In this document: positions 25,740-34,516 of the stretch, one piece after another | How the letters are laid out: each line of letters begins with the position of its first letter | Position numbering within the stretch: the stretch's first letter is position 1 | From: Pseudomonas sp. Leaf48 | GTDB taxonomy: Bacteria > Pseudomonadota > Gammaproteobacteria > Pseudomonadales > Pseudomonadaceae | NCBI RefSeq assembly: GCF_001421885.1 | Contig: NZ_LMLH01000004.1 | Span: forward strand, 55,326 to 119,325 | Reading direction: 5' to 3' | DNA length: 64,000 nt | Made by a program: the position numbers and the translations under genes | Notes under the pieces: generated by a model | What the model was told of the DNA's origin: nothing | The model's database searches: none | The model's input: the letters and a program-made list of their open reading frames with translations, nothing else

Positions 25740-26945
25740 TCAGGCAGCTTCTTCATACCAGGGGCCGAACGGATCCGGGAACAAGCGCCATCCCTCGACG
25801 CCAAGGACCATTTCATCGTCCGTCAGCAGGCATTCGTCGAGCTCGGTACTGAGTTGCGCGAAGTCGATGTTTTGACCGATAAACACTAGCTCCTGGCGGC
25901 AATCACCGTTGGCCTCAGTCCAGTTTTCCATGATGGCGGCTTTACCCTCCCAGTCTTGCGGCCACTGGTCCTTCGGTACGAAACGCCACCAGCGCCCGGC
26001 AAAACCGTGGCGCATCAAACCGCCGGCCTGGGACCAACTCCCGGCATCCATATGCTTGCTCGCCAGCCAGAAAAAGCCCTTGGAGCGCAACAGCTTCCCG
26101 TTCACCCACGGGCGATCGATAAAACTGAAGAAGCGCTGCGGATGGAACGGCCTGCGCGCTCGGTAAGCGCTGGAGGCGATACCGTACGCCTCGGTTTCCG
26201 GGACGTGTTCGCCGTGCAGTTCGCGCAGCCAGCCTGGTGCCTGAGCGGCTTTGTCGAAGTCGAAATAACCAGTGTCGAGGATTTTCCCCAGCGGAACTTC
26301 ACCCATGACCATCGGAATGATTTCCGCCTGGGCATTGAGCCGCTCCAGTATGGCGATCAGCTCCTGGCGCTCGGAGCGGCTGATCAAATCGATCTTGCTG
26401 ATCAGAATCACATCGGCAAACTCGACCTGCTCGATCAACAGATCAGTGATCGAACGTTCGTCGCCTTCACCGAGGGTTTCACCTCGGGAAGCGAGGCTTT
26501 CGGCGGCCTGATAGTCGAGCAGGAAGTTCACGCCGTCGACCACTGTGACCATGGTGTCGAGACGGGCGATGTCGGCCAGGCTCTGCCCGCCCTCATTGCG
26601 AAAGGTAAAGGTTTCCGCCACGGGTAAAGGTTCGGAAATGCCGGTAGATTCGATCAACAGGTAGTCGAAACGACCGTCCCTCGCGAGTTTGCTCACTTCC
26701 TCGAGCAGGTCTTCGCGCAACGTACAGCAAATACAGCCATTGCTCATCTCCACCAGCTTCTCTTCTGCGCGATTCAGGCTGACATCACGCTGGACTTCAC
26801 TGCCATCGATGTTGATTTCGCTCATGTCGTTAACGATTACGGCGACTCGAAGATTGTCGCGATTACGTAGTATGTAATTGAGAAGTGTACTTTTTCCGGC
26901 ACCCAGAAAGCCGGAAAGGACGGTCACGGGAAGGCGGTTGGGCAT
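25740..26945 (-). CDS. zigA: COG0523 zinc-scarcity GTPase ZigA
   Basis: A 401-residue G3E GTPase. It begins [20 protein letters not shown] with Walker A GFLGAGKS, then the CxCC motif [11 protein letters not shown], Walker B-like [11 protein letters not shown], and the guanine-binding SKID; the CobW C-terminal domain follows. In Acinetobacter and Pseudomonas the homologue is Zur-repressed and supports enzymes such as HutH or FolE paralogues during zinc starvation. The start at 26945 follows GAGGAA. Divergent from folE2 across a 75-87 base gap that contains a Zur-type palindrome. Confidence 0.9.
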   Translation of the reverse strand: MPNRLPVTVLSGFLGAGKSTLLNYILRNRDNLRVAVIVNDMSEINIDGSEVQRDVSLNRAEEKLVEMSNGCICCTLREDLLEEVSKLARDGRFDYLLIESTGISEPLPVAETFTFRNEGGQSLADIARLDTMVTVVDGVNFLLDYQAAESLASRGETLGEGDERSITDLLIEQVEFADVILISKIDLISRSERQELIAILERLNAQAEIIPMVMGEVPLGKILDTGYFDFDKAAQAPGWLRELHGEHVPETEAYGIASSAYRARRPFHPQRFFSFIDRPWVNGKLLRSKGFFWLASKHMDAGSWSQAGGLMRHGFAGRWWRFVPKDQWPQDWEGKAAIMENWTEANGDCRQELVFIGQNIDFAQLSTELDECLLTDDEMVLGVEGWRLFPDPFGPWYEEAA

Positions 26946-26983
26946 CAGGACGTTCCTCACAGGAGAAAAAAGCATCGTCACGC

Positions 26984-27006
26984 TAATTGATATACTATAA
27001 CATTTC
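26984..27006. promoter_or_regulatory. Zur-type operator between zigA and folE2
   Basis: TGATATA (26988-26994), C, TATAACA (26996-27002) is a 7-1-7 palindrome with one mismatch. The right half with its flank, TATAACATTTC, matches exactly what I remember of the gammaproteobacterial Zur consensus (GAAATGTTATAnTATAACATTTC). It lies between the two divergent zinc-scarcity genes and overlaps both likely promoters. Confidence 0.8.
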
Positions 27007-27032
27007 AATCAATTGCTCTGATGGACCTGCCG

Positions 27033-27929
27033 ATGAACGCGTTGCTTATGCCAGATATCGCCACGCAAACCTCACACGAAACCATACCGCTGGAGTGGGT
27101 GGGTATGTGCGGTATTGCTCTACCCGTGTTGTTCGATGGCCAGCGCCTGAACGCGAGCGTCGATGCCGGTGTCAGCCTGGATGATGGAAACGCGCGCGGC
27201 ATTCATATGTCTCGGCTGTACCTGGCCTTGGAAGGGCTCGAGCACGAAAGCCTGTCTCCAGCTTCATTGCGGCGCGTTCTGCAGAACTTTCTTGAAAGCC
27301 ACGAAGGCCTATCCAACGCAGCTCACTTAAAAATTCACATGCAAGTGCTGCTGAAAAGACCGGCATTGATCAGTCCATTGAGCGGCTGGAAAAGCTATCC
27401 GGTTAGCATCGAAGCGCATTTGAAATACCCGATGTTCCACGTGGAACTAAAAATCGATGTGCCTTATTCCTCAACTTGCCCATGTTCCGCAGCGCTATCG
27501 CGTCAATTGATCCAGCAGAAATTTGTCGATGATTTTGCTAACCGCACGCTGGACCACGCCGATGTTCTGGTTTGGCTCGGCTCTACCAACGGCATTGTCG
27601 CCACGCCCCACAGCCAACGAAGCACAGCGAAGCTGCGTCTGCGGCTGGATGACTTTCTGGATGATCTGCCGCTGATTGCGATCATCGACAACGCAGAAAC
27701 AGCACTGGGCACCGCGGTACAAACAGCAGTGAAGCGCGCCGACGAACAAGCGTTTGCCTTGGCCAACGGTCAGAACCTGATGTTCTGCGAAGACGCCGCC
27801 CGACGCCTGAACCTGTCCCTGAAACGCTCCCCGGGCATCACCGCCTTCCACATCCGTGTCGTCCACGCCGAAAGCCTTCATGCCCATGACGCCATCGCCG
27901 AGAGCGCCTTCAACTGGGAGGTAAAATGA
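27033..27929 (+). CDS. folE2: GTP cyclohydrolase FolE2 (type IB)
   Basis: A 298-residue type IB GTP cyclohydrolase, the metal-promiscuous substitute for zinc-dependent FolE in folate (and queuosine) synthesis. The family landmarks are present: MSRLYLALEG early, the cysteine block VPYSSTCPCSAALSRQLI (catalytic and metal Cys) and, near the end, the glutamate/arginine stretch ARRLNLSLKRSPG. Start: ATG at 27033 resembles other FolE2 starts; ATG at 27021 is also possible. A Zur-type box lies just upstream. A parS-like site is embedded in codons for MFHVEL. Confidence 0.93.
   Translation: MNALLMPDIATQTSHETIPLEWVGMCGIALPVLFDGQRLNASVDAGVSLDDGNARGIHMSRLYLALEGLEHESLSPASLRRVLQNFLESHEGLSNAAHLKIHMQVLLKRPALISPLSGWKSYPVSIEAHLKYPMFHVELKIDVPYSSTCPCSAALSRQLIQQKFVDDFANRTLDHADVLVWLGSTNGIVATPHSQRSTAKLRLRLDDFLDDLPLIAIIDNAETALGTAVQTAVKRADEQAFALANGQNLMFCEDAARRLNLSLKRSPGITAFHIRVVHAESLHAHDAIAESAFNWEVK
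27433..27448. other. parS-like ParB site inside folE2
   Basis: TGTTCCACGTGGAACT matches the pseudomonad parS palindrome TGTTCCACGTGGAACA at 15 of 16 positions. Confidence 0.7.
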
Positions 27930-27933
27930 TTGA

Positions 27934-28290
27934 TTGCATCCACACCCGTGCAACGCAGTGGCAGTGACGATTGGCGAGTTCACCTCCATCGCCCACCGCT
28001 CGATTGTTCATGGCCCGTGCACCGTGGGCGATCGAGTTTTCATCGGTTTCAACAGCGTGCTGTTCAACTGTGTAGTCGGTAACCGCTGCGTGGTACGGCA
28101 CAACTCGGTGGTCGACGGCCGCAACTTGCCGGATGCCTTTTACGTGGCCTCTACCACCCGTATCGGCCCCGAAACCGACCTCAGCCGTTTTCCAATGGTG
28201 AGTGTCTGTGCTTCGGAGTTTTCCGAGGATGTAGCTCGTACGAAAGTCGATCTGGTACGTGGCTACAAAGCCCTGCAGAACGAATTCTGA
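27934..28290 (+). pseudogene. Gamma-carbonic anhydrase-like protein, N-terminal half missing
   Basis: A left-handed beta-helix (hexapeptide) protein of at most 118 codons, matching only the C-terminal part of the roughly 180-residue gamma-carbonic anhydrase that normally follows folE2 in this locus. TIGEFTSIAHRSIVHGPCTV holds two zinc-type histidines spaced five apart, and the tail ends LVRGYKALQNEF as in full-length relatives. The upstream part, with the third histidine, is absent: folE2 ends and within about 30 bases the sequence is already deep in the domain. The ATG overlapping the folE2 stop (27926) is in another frame and stops after 13 codons. Only TTG (27934) or GTG codons could start the fragment. 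Confidence 0.7.
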
Positions 28291-28408
28291 GCATGAAGGC
28301 CACTGTTGATGACCGCGCAAGACAATCGTCTAAATGACAGCGGCCGGTACTGCCTCTATGGTTAAGACGCTAGCGCATGTGATCGAAATAGCCGAGAACA
28401 ATATCAAC

Positions 28409-29350
28409 ATGATCCAGATCACCTTGCCCGACGGTTCATTGCGTGAATACGACCAGCCCCTGACCGTACACGAGTTGGCTGCGAGCATTGGCTCGGGTCT
28501 GGCCAGCGCAGCGGTAGCAGGTCGGGTGGATGGGATGTTGGTTGACTGCGAACACATGATCCAGGCGAATGCTCGTGTCAGTATCGTCACGCCCAGGGAG
28601 CCAGATGGCCTGGAGATCCTGCGCCGCTCCTGTGCGCTGATGCTGGCCATGGCGCTCAAGCAGCTCCACCCCACGGCACAACTGCGTGCGGGGTCGGAAT
28701 TGGGAGATGGGTTTTACTACGAATTCGTAGTCGAGCAGCCGTTGCTGCCGGTCGATCTGCCGCTGATCGAAGCTCGCATGCAGGCGCTGGCGGCAACCAA
28801 CCATTCAATCCGGCGTCAGGAAATGGCAAGGACCTCCAAGGCCCTGTCTTTATACCGTCTCGGGGACACCGATTACCTGACCACAGGCCCTCAGGTGCCT
28901 GCTACCAGGGTATTGCAGGCGTTCGCCCTGGATCACATCAGCGGAACGTTGCAGCAACGGATCTATGGCACGTGCTGGTCCAGCCACCAGGAACTACAGG
29001 ATTGGCGTATTCCACCGCAAGTGATGGTCGTTAGCATGGACGACCGACAGGCGACTTATGCCCAGTCCGTGACCGAGACCTTACGTCAAAGCGGCATCCG
29101 CGCCAGTGCAGACTTACGCAACGAGAAAGTCCACTACAAGCTCCGTGAACACAGCCAGACCGTGCCGTATCTGGTGGTGATTGGCGAGAGGGAGGAAGCC
29201 GGTGGGTTTGTCAGCGTGCGTAGTCGCAACGGGGCGAATTTTGGCAGGATGGAGATCGAAGCGCTGTGCCAGTGGTTTAACCAGCCGGGTATATTCGCCG
29301 CCGGTGCAGATGCCATCGCGAGCAAGCGCGCTCCCACATCGGATGCATGA
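28409..29350 (+). CDS. ThrRS-related protein without catalytic core (TGS + degenerate editing domain + anticodon-binding domain)
   Basis: A 313-residue relative of threonyl-tRNA synthetase, which normally has about 640 residues. Residues 1-62 are a TGS domain (MIQITLPDGSLREYD). Residues 65-199 resemble the second additional (editing) domain through QRIYGT. At about residue 200 the sequence jumps to the class II anticodon-binding domain (VMVVSMDDRQATYAQSV, ADLRNEKVHYKLREHSQTVP). The catalytic core with motifs 1-3 and its three zinc ligands is wholly absent. The four editing residues are replaced: the HxxxH pair by Leu77/Met81 and the CxxxH pair by Thr158/Gln162. The frame is intact. It lies in a zinc-scarcity cluster where a second thrS often occurs. 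The last dozen codons come from a REP sequence. It cannot charge tRNA; RNA binding or decay are both possible. Confidence 0.8.
   Translation: MIQITLPDGSLREYDQPLTVHELAASIGSGLASAAVAGRVDGMLVDCEHMIQANARVSIVTPREPDGLEILRRSCALMLAMALKQLHPTAQLRAGSELGDGFYYEFVVEQPLLPVDLPLIEARMQALAATNHSIRRQEMARTSKALSLYRLGDTDYLTTGPQVPATRVLQAFALDHISGTLQQRIYGTCWSSHQELQDWRIPPQVMVVSMDDRQATYAQSVTETLRQSGIRASADLRNEKVHYKLREHSQTVPYLVVIGEREEAGGFVSVRSRNGANFGRMEIEALCQWFNQPGIFAAGADAIASKRAPTSDA
29309..29338. repeat. Half REP forming the 3' end of the ThrRS-like gene
   Basis: The stretch ATCGCGAGCAAGCGCGCTCC (from 29314) followed by CACA is a single REP copy. It is translated as IASKRAP at the end of the ThrRS-like frame. Confidence 0.7.
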
Positions 29351-29397
29351 CTGCGACCCATTGTTGAAACGAGCTTGCCAGGTAATCCCGGACTTCT

Positions 29398-29919
29398 TTA
29401 AGCCCTGGGCTTGACTGTGCCGCAATCTCCGCCCAGCCACACGGCGCGGGATTCTAGGCTACCCTTCTGCTGAATACCGGTGGCGTTGAAGGTACCGTTG
29501 ACCTTGGTAGTGAATTCGCGATCACTGAGGAATGTGGCAACTCCTGAACCCTGGGCACGTGGACAGCTGAAGCGGAACTTCCACTGATTACCGGTGCGTT
29601 CGGTGATTTCCTGCTTGCAGCCCGATTGCGGGTCGGTCAACGGAATGTCGTCGGTCCTGACCTGCTCCGGGGTCAGGCAGGCGCGAATGCCCTTGCCGCC
29701 CATGGAGATGCCCTGCTTCTCCAGTTGAGCACGCTGCTCAGGAGTGATCTGGCTCTGGATCTGTCCGAGGATCAATTGCAGGTCCGGCATGTTCTGGTCA
29801 TCGACCTTCATGTTGCTTGTGGTCAGCTCCCACAAACCTGGCTGAAGCATCTGAGCCTGAGCGGCGACAGGAAGTGCCACCCCCAACACCATGGCCAAAC
29901 CCAGCAGACGAACGTTCAT
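29398..29919 (-). CDS. DUF3617 family exported protein
   Basis: A 173-residue protein with a clear signal peptide (MNVRLLGLAMVLGVALPVAA, cleavage after AQAQ or so) and a mature part typical of DUF3617: it begins with the LQPGLWELTTSNM strand and has several Cys (ACLTPEQ, SGCKQEI, FSCPRAQG) that could form disulfides in the periplasm. Function is unknown. AGGAGTTACTCA precedes the ATG. It is transcribed away from the cardiolipin synthase gene. Confidence 0.85.
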   Translation of the reverse strand: MNVRLLGLAMVLGVALPVAAQAQMLQPGLWELTTSNMKVDDQNMPDLQLILGQIQSQITPEQRAQLEKQGISMGGKGIRACLTPEQVRTDDIPLTDPQSGCKQEITERTGNQWKFRFSCPRAQGSGVATFLSDREFTTKVNGTFNATGIQQKGSLESRAVWLGGDCGTVKPRA

Positions 29920-30051
29920 TGAGTAACTCCTGATCAGTAGTGGCTGTTAGACGTCAGCCGTCGGCTTCGGTTCATGGGCCAATTAATTAGCGACATTCTG
30001 CACGGAACATGGTCTGTTAAGCATTGAATCTTCAGGAGCAGGGCTGCCCCC

Positions 30052-31491
30052 ATGGATTATTTTGGACCACATATTTTCGGTTACACCATTGCACTGGTGC
30101 ATACGCTTGGCATGATCGCGGCCATACACGCGGTGCTGACCGTTCGCACAGCCCAAGGCTCGATCGCCTGGGCCCTGTCGTTGTTTTTCATACCCTACCT
30201 GACGCTTATCCCGTATCTGGTGTTCGGCCGCAGCACCTTCGATGGCTACATCAAGGCCCGCCGCCAGGCCAACGAGGAGATGCGCAAAGCCATCTCCGAG
30301 CTCAACTGGCGCCCTTGGGTAGAAGAAGCGCTTAGTGCTCGTGCTTCCAGCGCCTACGACTCCTTGCGAGCGATGCCAAAGCTCGGACATATGCCGTGCC
30401 TGGCAAACAACGAAGTGCGCCTGCTGATCAATGGCCAAGCCACATTCGACGCCATTTTCGAGGCCATCAGCCAGGCGAAGGAAGCCGTACTGATTCAGTT
30501 TTTCATCGTCCACGACGACCGTCTCGGTCAACGCCTGCATAACCTGATGCTGAAGAAAGCGGCCGAGGGTGTGGCGATCTATTTGCTATACGACCGCATC
30601 GGCAGCCACTCCCTGCCCCGCAAATACGTACAGGCATTGCGCGATGGTGGTGTCGAGGTCAAGGCCTTCGCCACTCGCAGCGGCTGGCTCAATCGCTTTC
30701 AGGTCAACTTTCGCAACCATCGCAAGATAGTGGTGGTGGACGGGGTTCTTGGTTTTGTCGGCGGGCACAACGTCGGCGATGAATACATGGGCGAGAAACC
30801 GCCTCTGGCACCCTGGCGCGATACCCACGTAAAAGTACGCGGCCCGGTAGTAGCCTGCATGCAGGAGTCGTTCGCCGAAGACTGGTTCTGGGCGGCGCGT
30901 AAACTGCCACCGCTGATCCTTCCACAGGTCTACCCTGACGACGGGGTGCTGTGCCAATTACTCGCCAGCGGCCCGGCAGATTCCTTCGAGACATGTTCAT
31001 TGTTCTTCCTTGAAGCTATCTACGCTGCCACCGAACGGATATGGATCACCACGCCCTACTTCATTCCTGACGAGGCGGTGTTCGCCGGCTTGCGCCTGGC
31101 AGTGATGCGCGGCGTCGATGTGCGGATCCTCCTGCCGGCCCGGCCTGACCACCGTATCGTCTACGCCGCTTCCAGTCTTTATGCCTTCGAAGCCGCGCGT
31201 GCAGGTGTGCGGATGTTCCGCTACGAACCCGGGTTCATGCATCAGAAAGTGTTGCTGATCGACAACGAGCTCAGTGCCATCGGCAGCGCCAACATGGACA
31301 ACCGTTCGTTCCGCCTGAATTTCGAAGTGATGTTGCTGACCGTCGACAGAAAGTTCGCCGCCGAGGTGGAACAGATGCTGAACGACGACTTCGCCCTAGC
31401 CACTGAAATCGCTAAGGATGAAGGCCGGGAGGCCCACCGCCTGCAAAAAGTCGGCATGCGGGTCGCCCGGCTTATTGCGCCGATTCTTTAA
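30052..31491 (+). CDS. cls: Cardiolipin synthase (phospholipase D superfamily)
   Basis: A 479-residue membrane enzyme that joins two phosphatidylglycerol molecules into cardiolipin. Two N-terminal membrane helices (residues 5-58) are followed by two PLD catalytic HKD motifs: [18 protein letters not shown] (His223) and [20 protein letters not shown] (His397), both complete. The length and double-helix N-terminus fit the ClsA type. AGGAG lies 13 bases before the ATG, somewhat far. Its last four bases overlap the end of the convergent cyclopropane synthase gene; both act on membrane phospholipids. Confidence 0.94.
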   Translation: MDYFGPHIFGYTIALVHTLGMIAAIHAVLTVRTAQGSIAWALSLFFIPYLTLIPYLVFGRSTFDGYIKARRQANEEMRKAISELNWRPWVEEALSARASSAYDSLRAMPKLGHMPCLANNEVRLLINGQATFDAIFEAISQAKEAVLIQFFIVHDDRLGQRLHNLMLKKAAEGVAIYLLYDRIGSHSLPRKYVQALRDGGVEVKAFATRSGWLNRFQVNFRNHRKIVVVDGVLGFVGGHNVGDEYMGEKPPLAPWRDTHVKVRGPVVACMQESFAEDWFWAARKLPPLILPQVYPDDGVLCQLLASGPADSFETCSLFFLEAIYAATERIWITTPYFIPDEAVFAGLRLAVMRGVDVRILLPARPDHRIVYAASSLYAFEAARAGVRMFRYEPGFMHQKVLLIDNELSAIGSANMDNRSFRLNFEVMLLTVDRKFAAEVEQMLNDDFALATEIAKDEGREAHRLQKVGMRVARLIAPIL

Positions 31492-32675
31492 GGGTTGTAG
31501 ATATCATCCCGGGTCCATGGCAGTTCATGACTGCCATCGGCGTGGGCTTTCACCGCGAGAATCTGGTGCAGGTTCATCCAGCCCCTTGCGAAACCGTAGG
31601 CGCACCCTGCCAGGTACAGGCGCCAGATCCGCAGCACCTGTTCCGGCACCAGTCTGGAGGCGGCGTCGAGGTTGTCCTCCAGACGTTCGCTCCAGTGATC
31701 CAGCGTGCGCGCATAGTGCAGGCGCAGGCTCTCGACATCGACGATTTCCAGCCCAGCCGCGCTGATCTCGGCGGAAATCATCGACAGGTGCGGCAACTCG
31801 CCGTTAGGAAATACGAACTTCCCGATGAACTCACCGGCACCGCGTCCCACCGGCCGTCCATCGATGGATTTGGCCGTGATACCGTGATTCATCACCAGAC
31901 CGCCCTCTTTCACCGCGCCGAACAGGGTTTTGCAGTACTCGGCGAGATTGGCGTGACCGACGTGTTCGAACATGCCGACACTGACCACTTTGTCGAAACG
32001 CCCGTCCTGGGGAAGGTCGCGATAGTCGAGCAATTGCAGTTCGACCAGGTCCTCCAGGCCCTCGGCTTTGACCCGTTCACGGGCCAGCGCCAGTTGCTCC
32101 TTGCTCAGCGTGATACCGAACACTTTCGCGCCAAACTCTCGCGCCGCGTATCGCGCCAGTCCGCCCCAGCCGCAGCCAACATCCAGCAGGTATTCGCCAG
32201 GTTGCAGGCGCAATTTGCGGCACAGATGCCGGAACTTGGCCTGCTGGGCTTGCTCAAGGGTTTCGCTGCCGGTTTCGAAATATGCGCAGGAGTAGGCCAT
32301 GTCGCTGTCGAGAAACAGCTGATAAAAGGCATTGGAAAGGTCGTAGTGATAGGAGATCGCCTTGGCGTCGGTGTCCTTGTCATGGACGGTGCGCACCGGC
32401 TGATTGTCGTCTTCCTCGTTCAACAAGGCCTGACTCCATTCATCGCAGACGCGAATCACATCGCTGATGGAGCCTTCGAGTTCCAGCTTGCCTTCGACGA
32501 ATGCCGCCCCAAGCGCATCCAGGCTGGGATGGGTGAACTGGGTGACCATTTGCGGGTCCTTGACCACAATCGTGACGCTGGGCGTCGGCCCCAGATTGAA
32601 TTCGTGGCCGTCCCAGAGTCGCAGGCGAAGCGGTAACTGCAGATTCTGTAAGGCCGGTGGAAGTTGCGCGAGCAT
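31488..32675 (-). CDS. cfa: Cyclopropane-fatty-acyl-phospholipid synthase family protein
   Basis: A 395-residue SAM-dependent enzyme that converts the double bonds of membrane phospholipid acyl chains to cyclopropanes. The SAM loop [20 protein letters not shown] and the family stretches [27 protein letters not shown] and [10 protein letters not shown] are all present, as is the C-terminal [20 protein letters not shown] precedes the ATG. Such genes are usually induced on entry into stationary phase. Pseudomonads may carry more than one cfa gene, so the exact paralogue is uncertain. Confidence 0.92.
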   Translation of the reverse strand: MLAQLPPALQNLQLPLRLRLWDGHEFNLGPTPSVTIVVKDPQMVTQFTHPSLDALGAAFVEGKLELEGSISDVIRVCDEWSQALLNEEDDNQPVRTVHDKDTDAKAISYHYDLSNAFYQLFLDSDMAYSCAYFETGSETLEQAQQAKFRHLCRKLRLQPGEYLLDVGCGWGGLARYAAREFGAKVFGITLSKEQLALARERVKAEGLEDLVELQLLDYRDLPQDGRFDKVVSVGMFEHVGHANLAEYCKTLFGAVKEGGLVMNHGITAKSIDGRPVGRGAGEFIGKFVFPNGELPHLSMISAEISAAGLEIVDVESLRLHYARTLDHWSERLEDNLDAASRLVPEQVLRIWRLYLAGCAYGFARGWMNLHQILAVKAHADGSHELPWTRDDIYNP

Positions 32676-33038
32676 GAAAATTCCCCTTGTTTCAGACTTC
32701 TGATCAGAGGGTAGACCATCTTTTTGAAAAATAGCCGGCTACCAATTGAATAGCCAATTCCAATGATTCGCGCCACCTCGACTCATCGTCGCGAATGCAC
32801 AAAAGATGTGCCCTCAATTCAGTGACTACGAATCAGCCGTACAGTTCGAAAACATGAACGCTCTCAAGGCTGTCGTTTTTCATCCCTGGACGAGAAATCA
32901 ACGCCGCTTAAATCATTTTGTTCCACGTGGAACCAAATGCCTGAGCGGCACGCGCGAGGACAAACAAATTGCGTCCTTGGTTTATACACCGACTACTTTT
33001 AACCATTCGATCCCCTTTCAAATCCAAGGAGCAGATCC
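32676..33038. other. Non-coding gap with a parS-like site
   Basis: 363 bases between the divergent cyclopropane synthase and lipoamide dehydrogenase genes. It holds promoters for both and a parS-like palindrome at 32919. A 78-codon frame (32806-33042) runs through it but has no ribosome site or recognisable content. Confidence 0.6.
32919..32934. other. parS-like ParB site, intergenic
   Basis: TGTTCCACGTGGAACC, a variant I remember as one of the high-affinity parS sequences of P. aeruginosa. It has 15 of 16 positions of the perfect palindrome. Confidence 0.82.
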
Positions 33039-34439
33039 ATGAGCATCTATGACGTCGTAATACTCGGCGGTGGTCCAGGCGGCTACAACGCGGCAATTCG
33101 TGCCGGTCAGCTGGGTTTGAAAGCGGCTTGCGTCGAAGGACGAGCCACTCTCGGTGGAACCTGCCTTAACGTCGGCTGCATGCCTTCCAAGGCATTGCTG
33201 CACGCCTCCGAACTTTACGATGCGGCCATGGGAGCGGAGTTCGCCAACCTCGGGATCGAGGTCAAACCCAGCTTGAATCTGGCCCAGATGATGAAGCAGA
33301 AGGACGAGAGTGTTAGCGGGCTGACCAAGGGCATCGAGTTTCTTTTTCGCAAGAACAAGGTCGAATGGATCAAGGGCTGGGGCCACATAGACGGTCCGGG
33401 CAAAGTCACGGTGACAGACAATGCGGGTGGCAAATCTGAACTGAGCGCCAAGGACATCATCATCGCTACCGGGTCCGAGCCCACTCCCCTGCCCGGCGTG
33501 GACATCGATAACCAGCGCATCCTCGATTCCACCGGCGCCCTGTCGCTGGCCGAGGTACCTAAACATCTGGTGGTAATCGGAGCTGGCGTGATCGGGCTGG
33601 AGCTGGGCTCCGTGTGGCGACGTCTGGGTGCGCAGGTGACGGTCGTCGAGTTCCTCGACCGAATCTGTCCCGGGGTTGACGTCGAAGCCGGCAAGACTCT
33701 GCAGCGCTCACTGGGCAAGCAAGGCATCAGTTTCAAATTGAGCTCAAAAGTGACCAGCGCCACTGCATCCGCCAACAGTGTCCAGCTCAGCGTCGAACCC
33801 GCCGCGGGCGGTACTGCCGAATTGATTGAGGCCGATTACGTGCTGGTGGCCATCGGACGGCGACCGTATACACAGGGCCTGGGGCTGGAAAATGTCGGCC
33901 TCGCCACGGACAAACGCGGCATGCTCGCCAACAAGGGCCACCGCACCGAGGCGGCAGGCGTCTGGGTTATTGGCGATGTGACCTCAGGCCCCATGCTCGC
34001 GCACAAAGCCGAAGACGAGGCCATGGCCTGCGTCGAGCAGATCGTCGGCAAGGCCGGGGAGGTCAATTACGATCTGATCCCCAGTGTGATCTACACCAAA
34101 CCGGAGCTGGCCAGCGTCGGCAAAACCGAAGAACAGCTCAAGGCTGAAGGTCGCGCGTACAAGGTCGGTAAATTTCCCTTCACCGCCAACAGCCGGGCCA
34201 AGATCAACCACGAGACCGAGGGCTTCGCCAAGGTCATCGCCGATGAACGCACCGACGAAATCCTCGGCGTGCACCTGGTCGGCCCAAGTGTCAGTGAGTT
34301 GATTGGCGAATATTGCGTAGCCATGGAGTTCAGCGCTTCGGCCGAAGACATTGCCCTGACTTGCCATCCACACCCGACGCGCTCCGAGGCGCTGCGCCAG
34401 GCGGCGATGAATGTGGAGGGGATGGCGACGCAGATGTAG
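33039..34439 (+). CDS. lpd3: Dihydrolipoamide dehydrogenase (stand-alone)
   Basis: A 466-residue FAD disulfide oxidoreductase, the E3 component that reoxidises lipoamide. It has the N-terminal FAD motif VVILGGGPGGYNAAIRAGQL, the redox-active GGTCLNVGCMPSK (Cys42, Cys47), the NAD motif VVIGAGVIGLELGSVWRRLG and the C-terminal active-site HPHPTRSEAL (His-Glu pair). No E1 or E2 gene is nearby, so it may be shared between complexes or be the extra Lpd copy known in pseudomonads (lpd3, name given by likeness). AAGGAG lies 9 bases before the ATG. Confidence 0.9.
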   Translation: MSIYDVVILGGGPGGYNAAIRAGQLGLKAACVEGRATLGGTCLNVGCMPSKALLHASELYDAAMGAEFANLGIEVKPSLNLAQMMKQKDESVSGLTKGIEFLFRKNKVEWIKGWGHIDGPGKVTVTDNAGGKSELSAKDIIIATGSEPTPLPGVDIDNQRILDSTGALSLAEVPKHLVVIGAGVIGLELGSVWRRLGAQVTVVEFLDRICPGVDVEAGKTLQRSLGKQGISFKLSSKVTSATASANSVQLSVEPAAGGTAELIEADYVLVAIGRRPYTQGLGLENVGLATDKRGMLANKGHRTEAAGVWVIGDVTSGPMLAHKAEDEAMACVEQIVGKAGEVNYDLIPSVIYTKPELASVGKTEEQLKAEGRAYKVGKFPFTANSRAKINHETEGFAKVIADERTDEILGVHLVGPSVSELIGEYCVAMEFSASAEDIALTCHPHPTRSEALRQAAMNVEGMATQM

Positions 34440-34442
34440 CAA

Positions 34443-34510
34443 GGTCGAAAGCTCGCAGCTGCGGCAGCGCCTACTTAGATCGGTGAGAGCTGCTGCAAGC
34501 TGTGATCTTT
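34443..34510. repeat. Decayed REP pair
   Basis: AGCTCGCAGCTGCGGCAGCG and, further on, AGCTGCTGCAAGCTGTGATC are imperfect inverted copies of the second REP family (also seen at 23234). It lies between the convergent lpd and Lrp-type genes. Confidence 0.55.
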
Positions 34511-34516
34511 TGTTTT

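Noticed and set aside
32806..33042. 78-codon + strand frame before lpd3
   Set aside because: No ribosome site, no family likeness, runs through a parS-like site and overlaps the lpd3 start.
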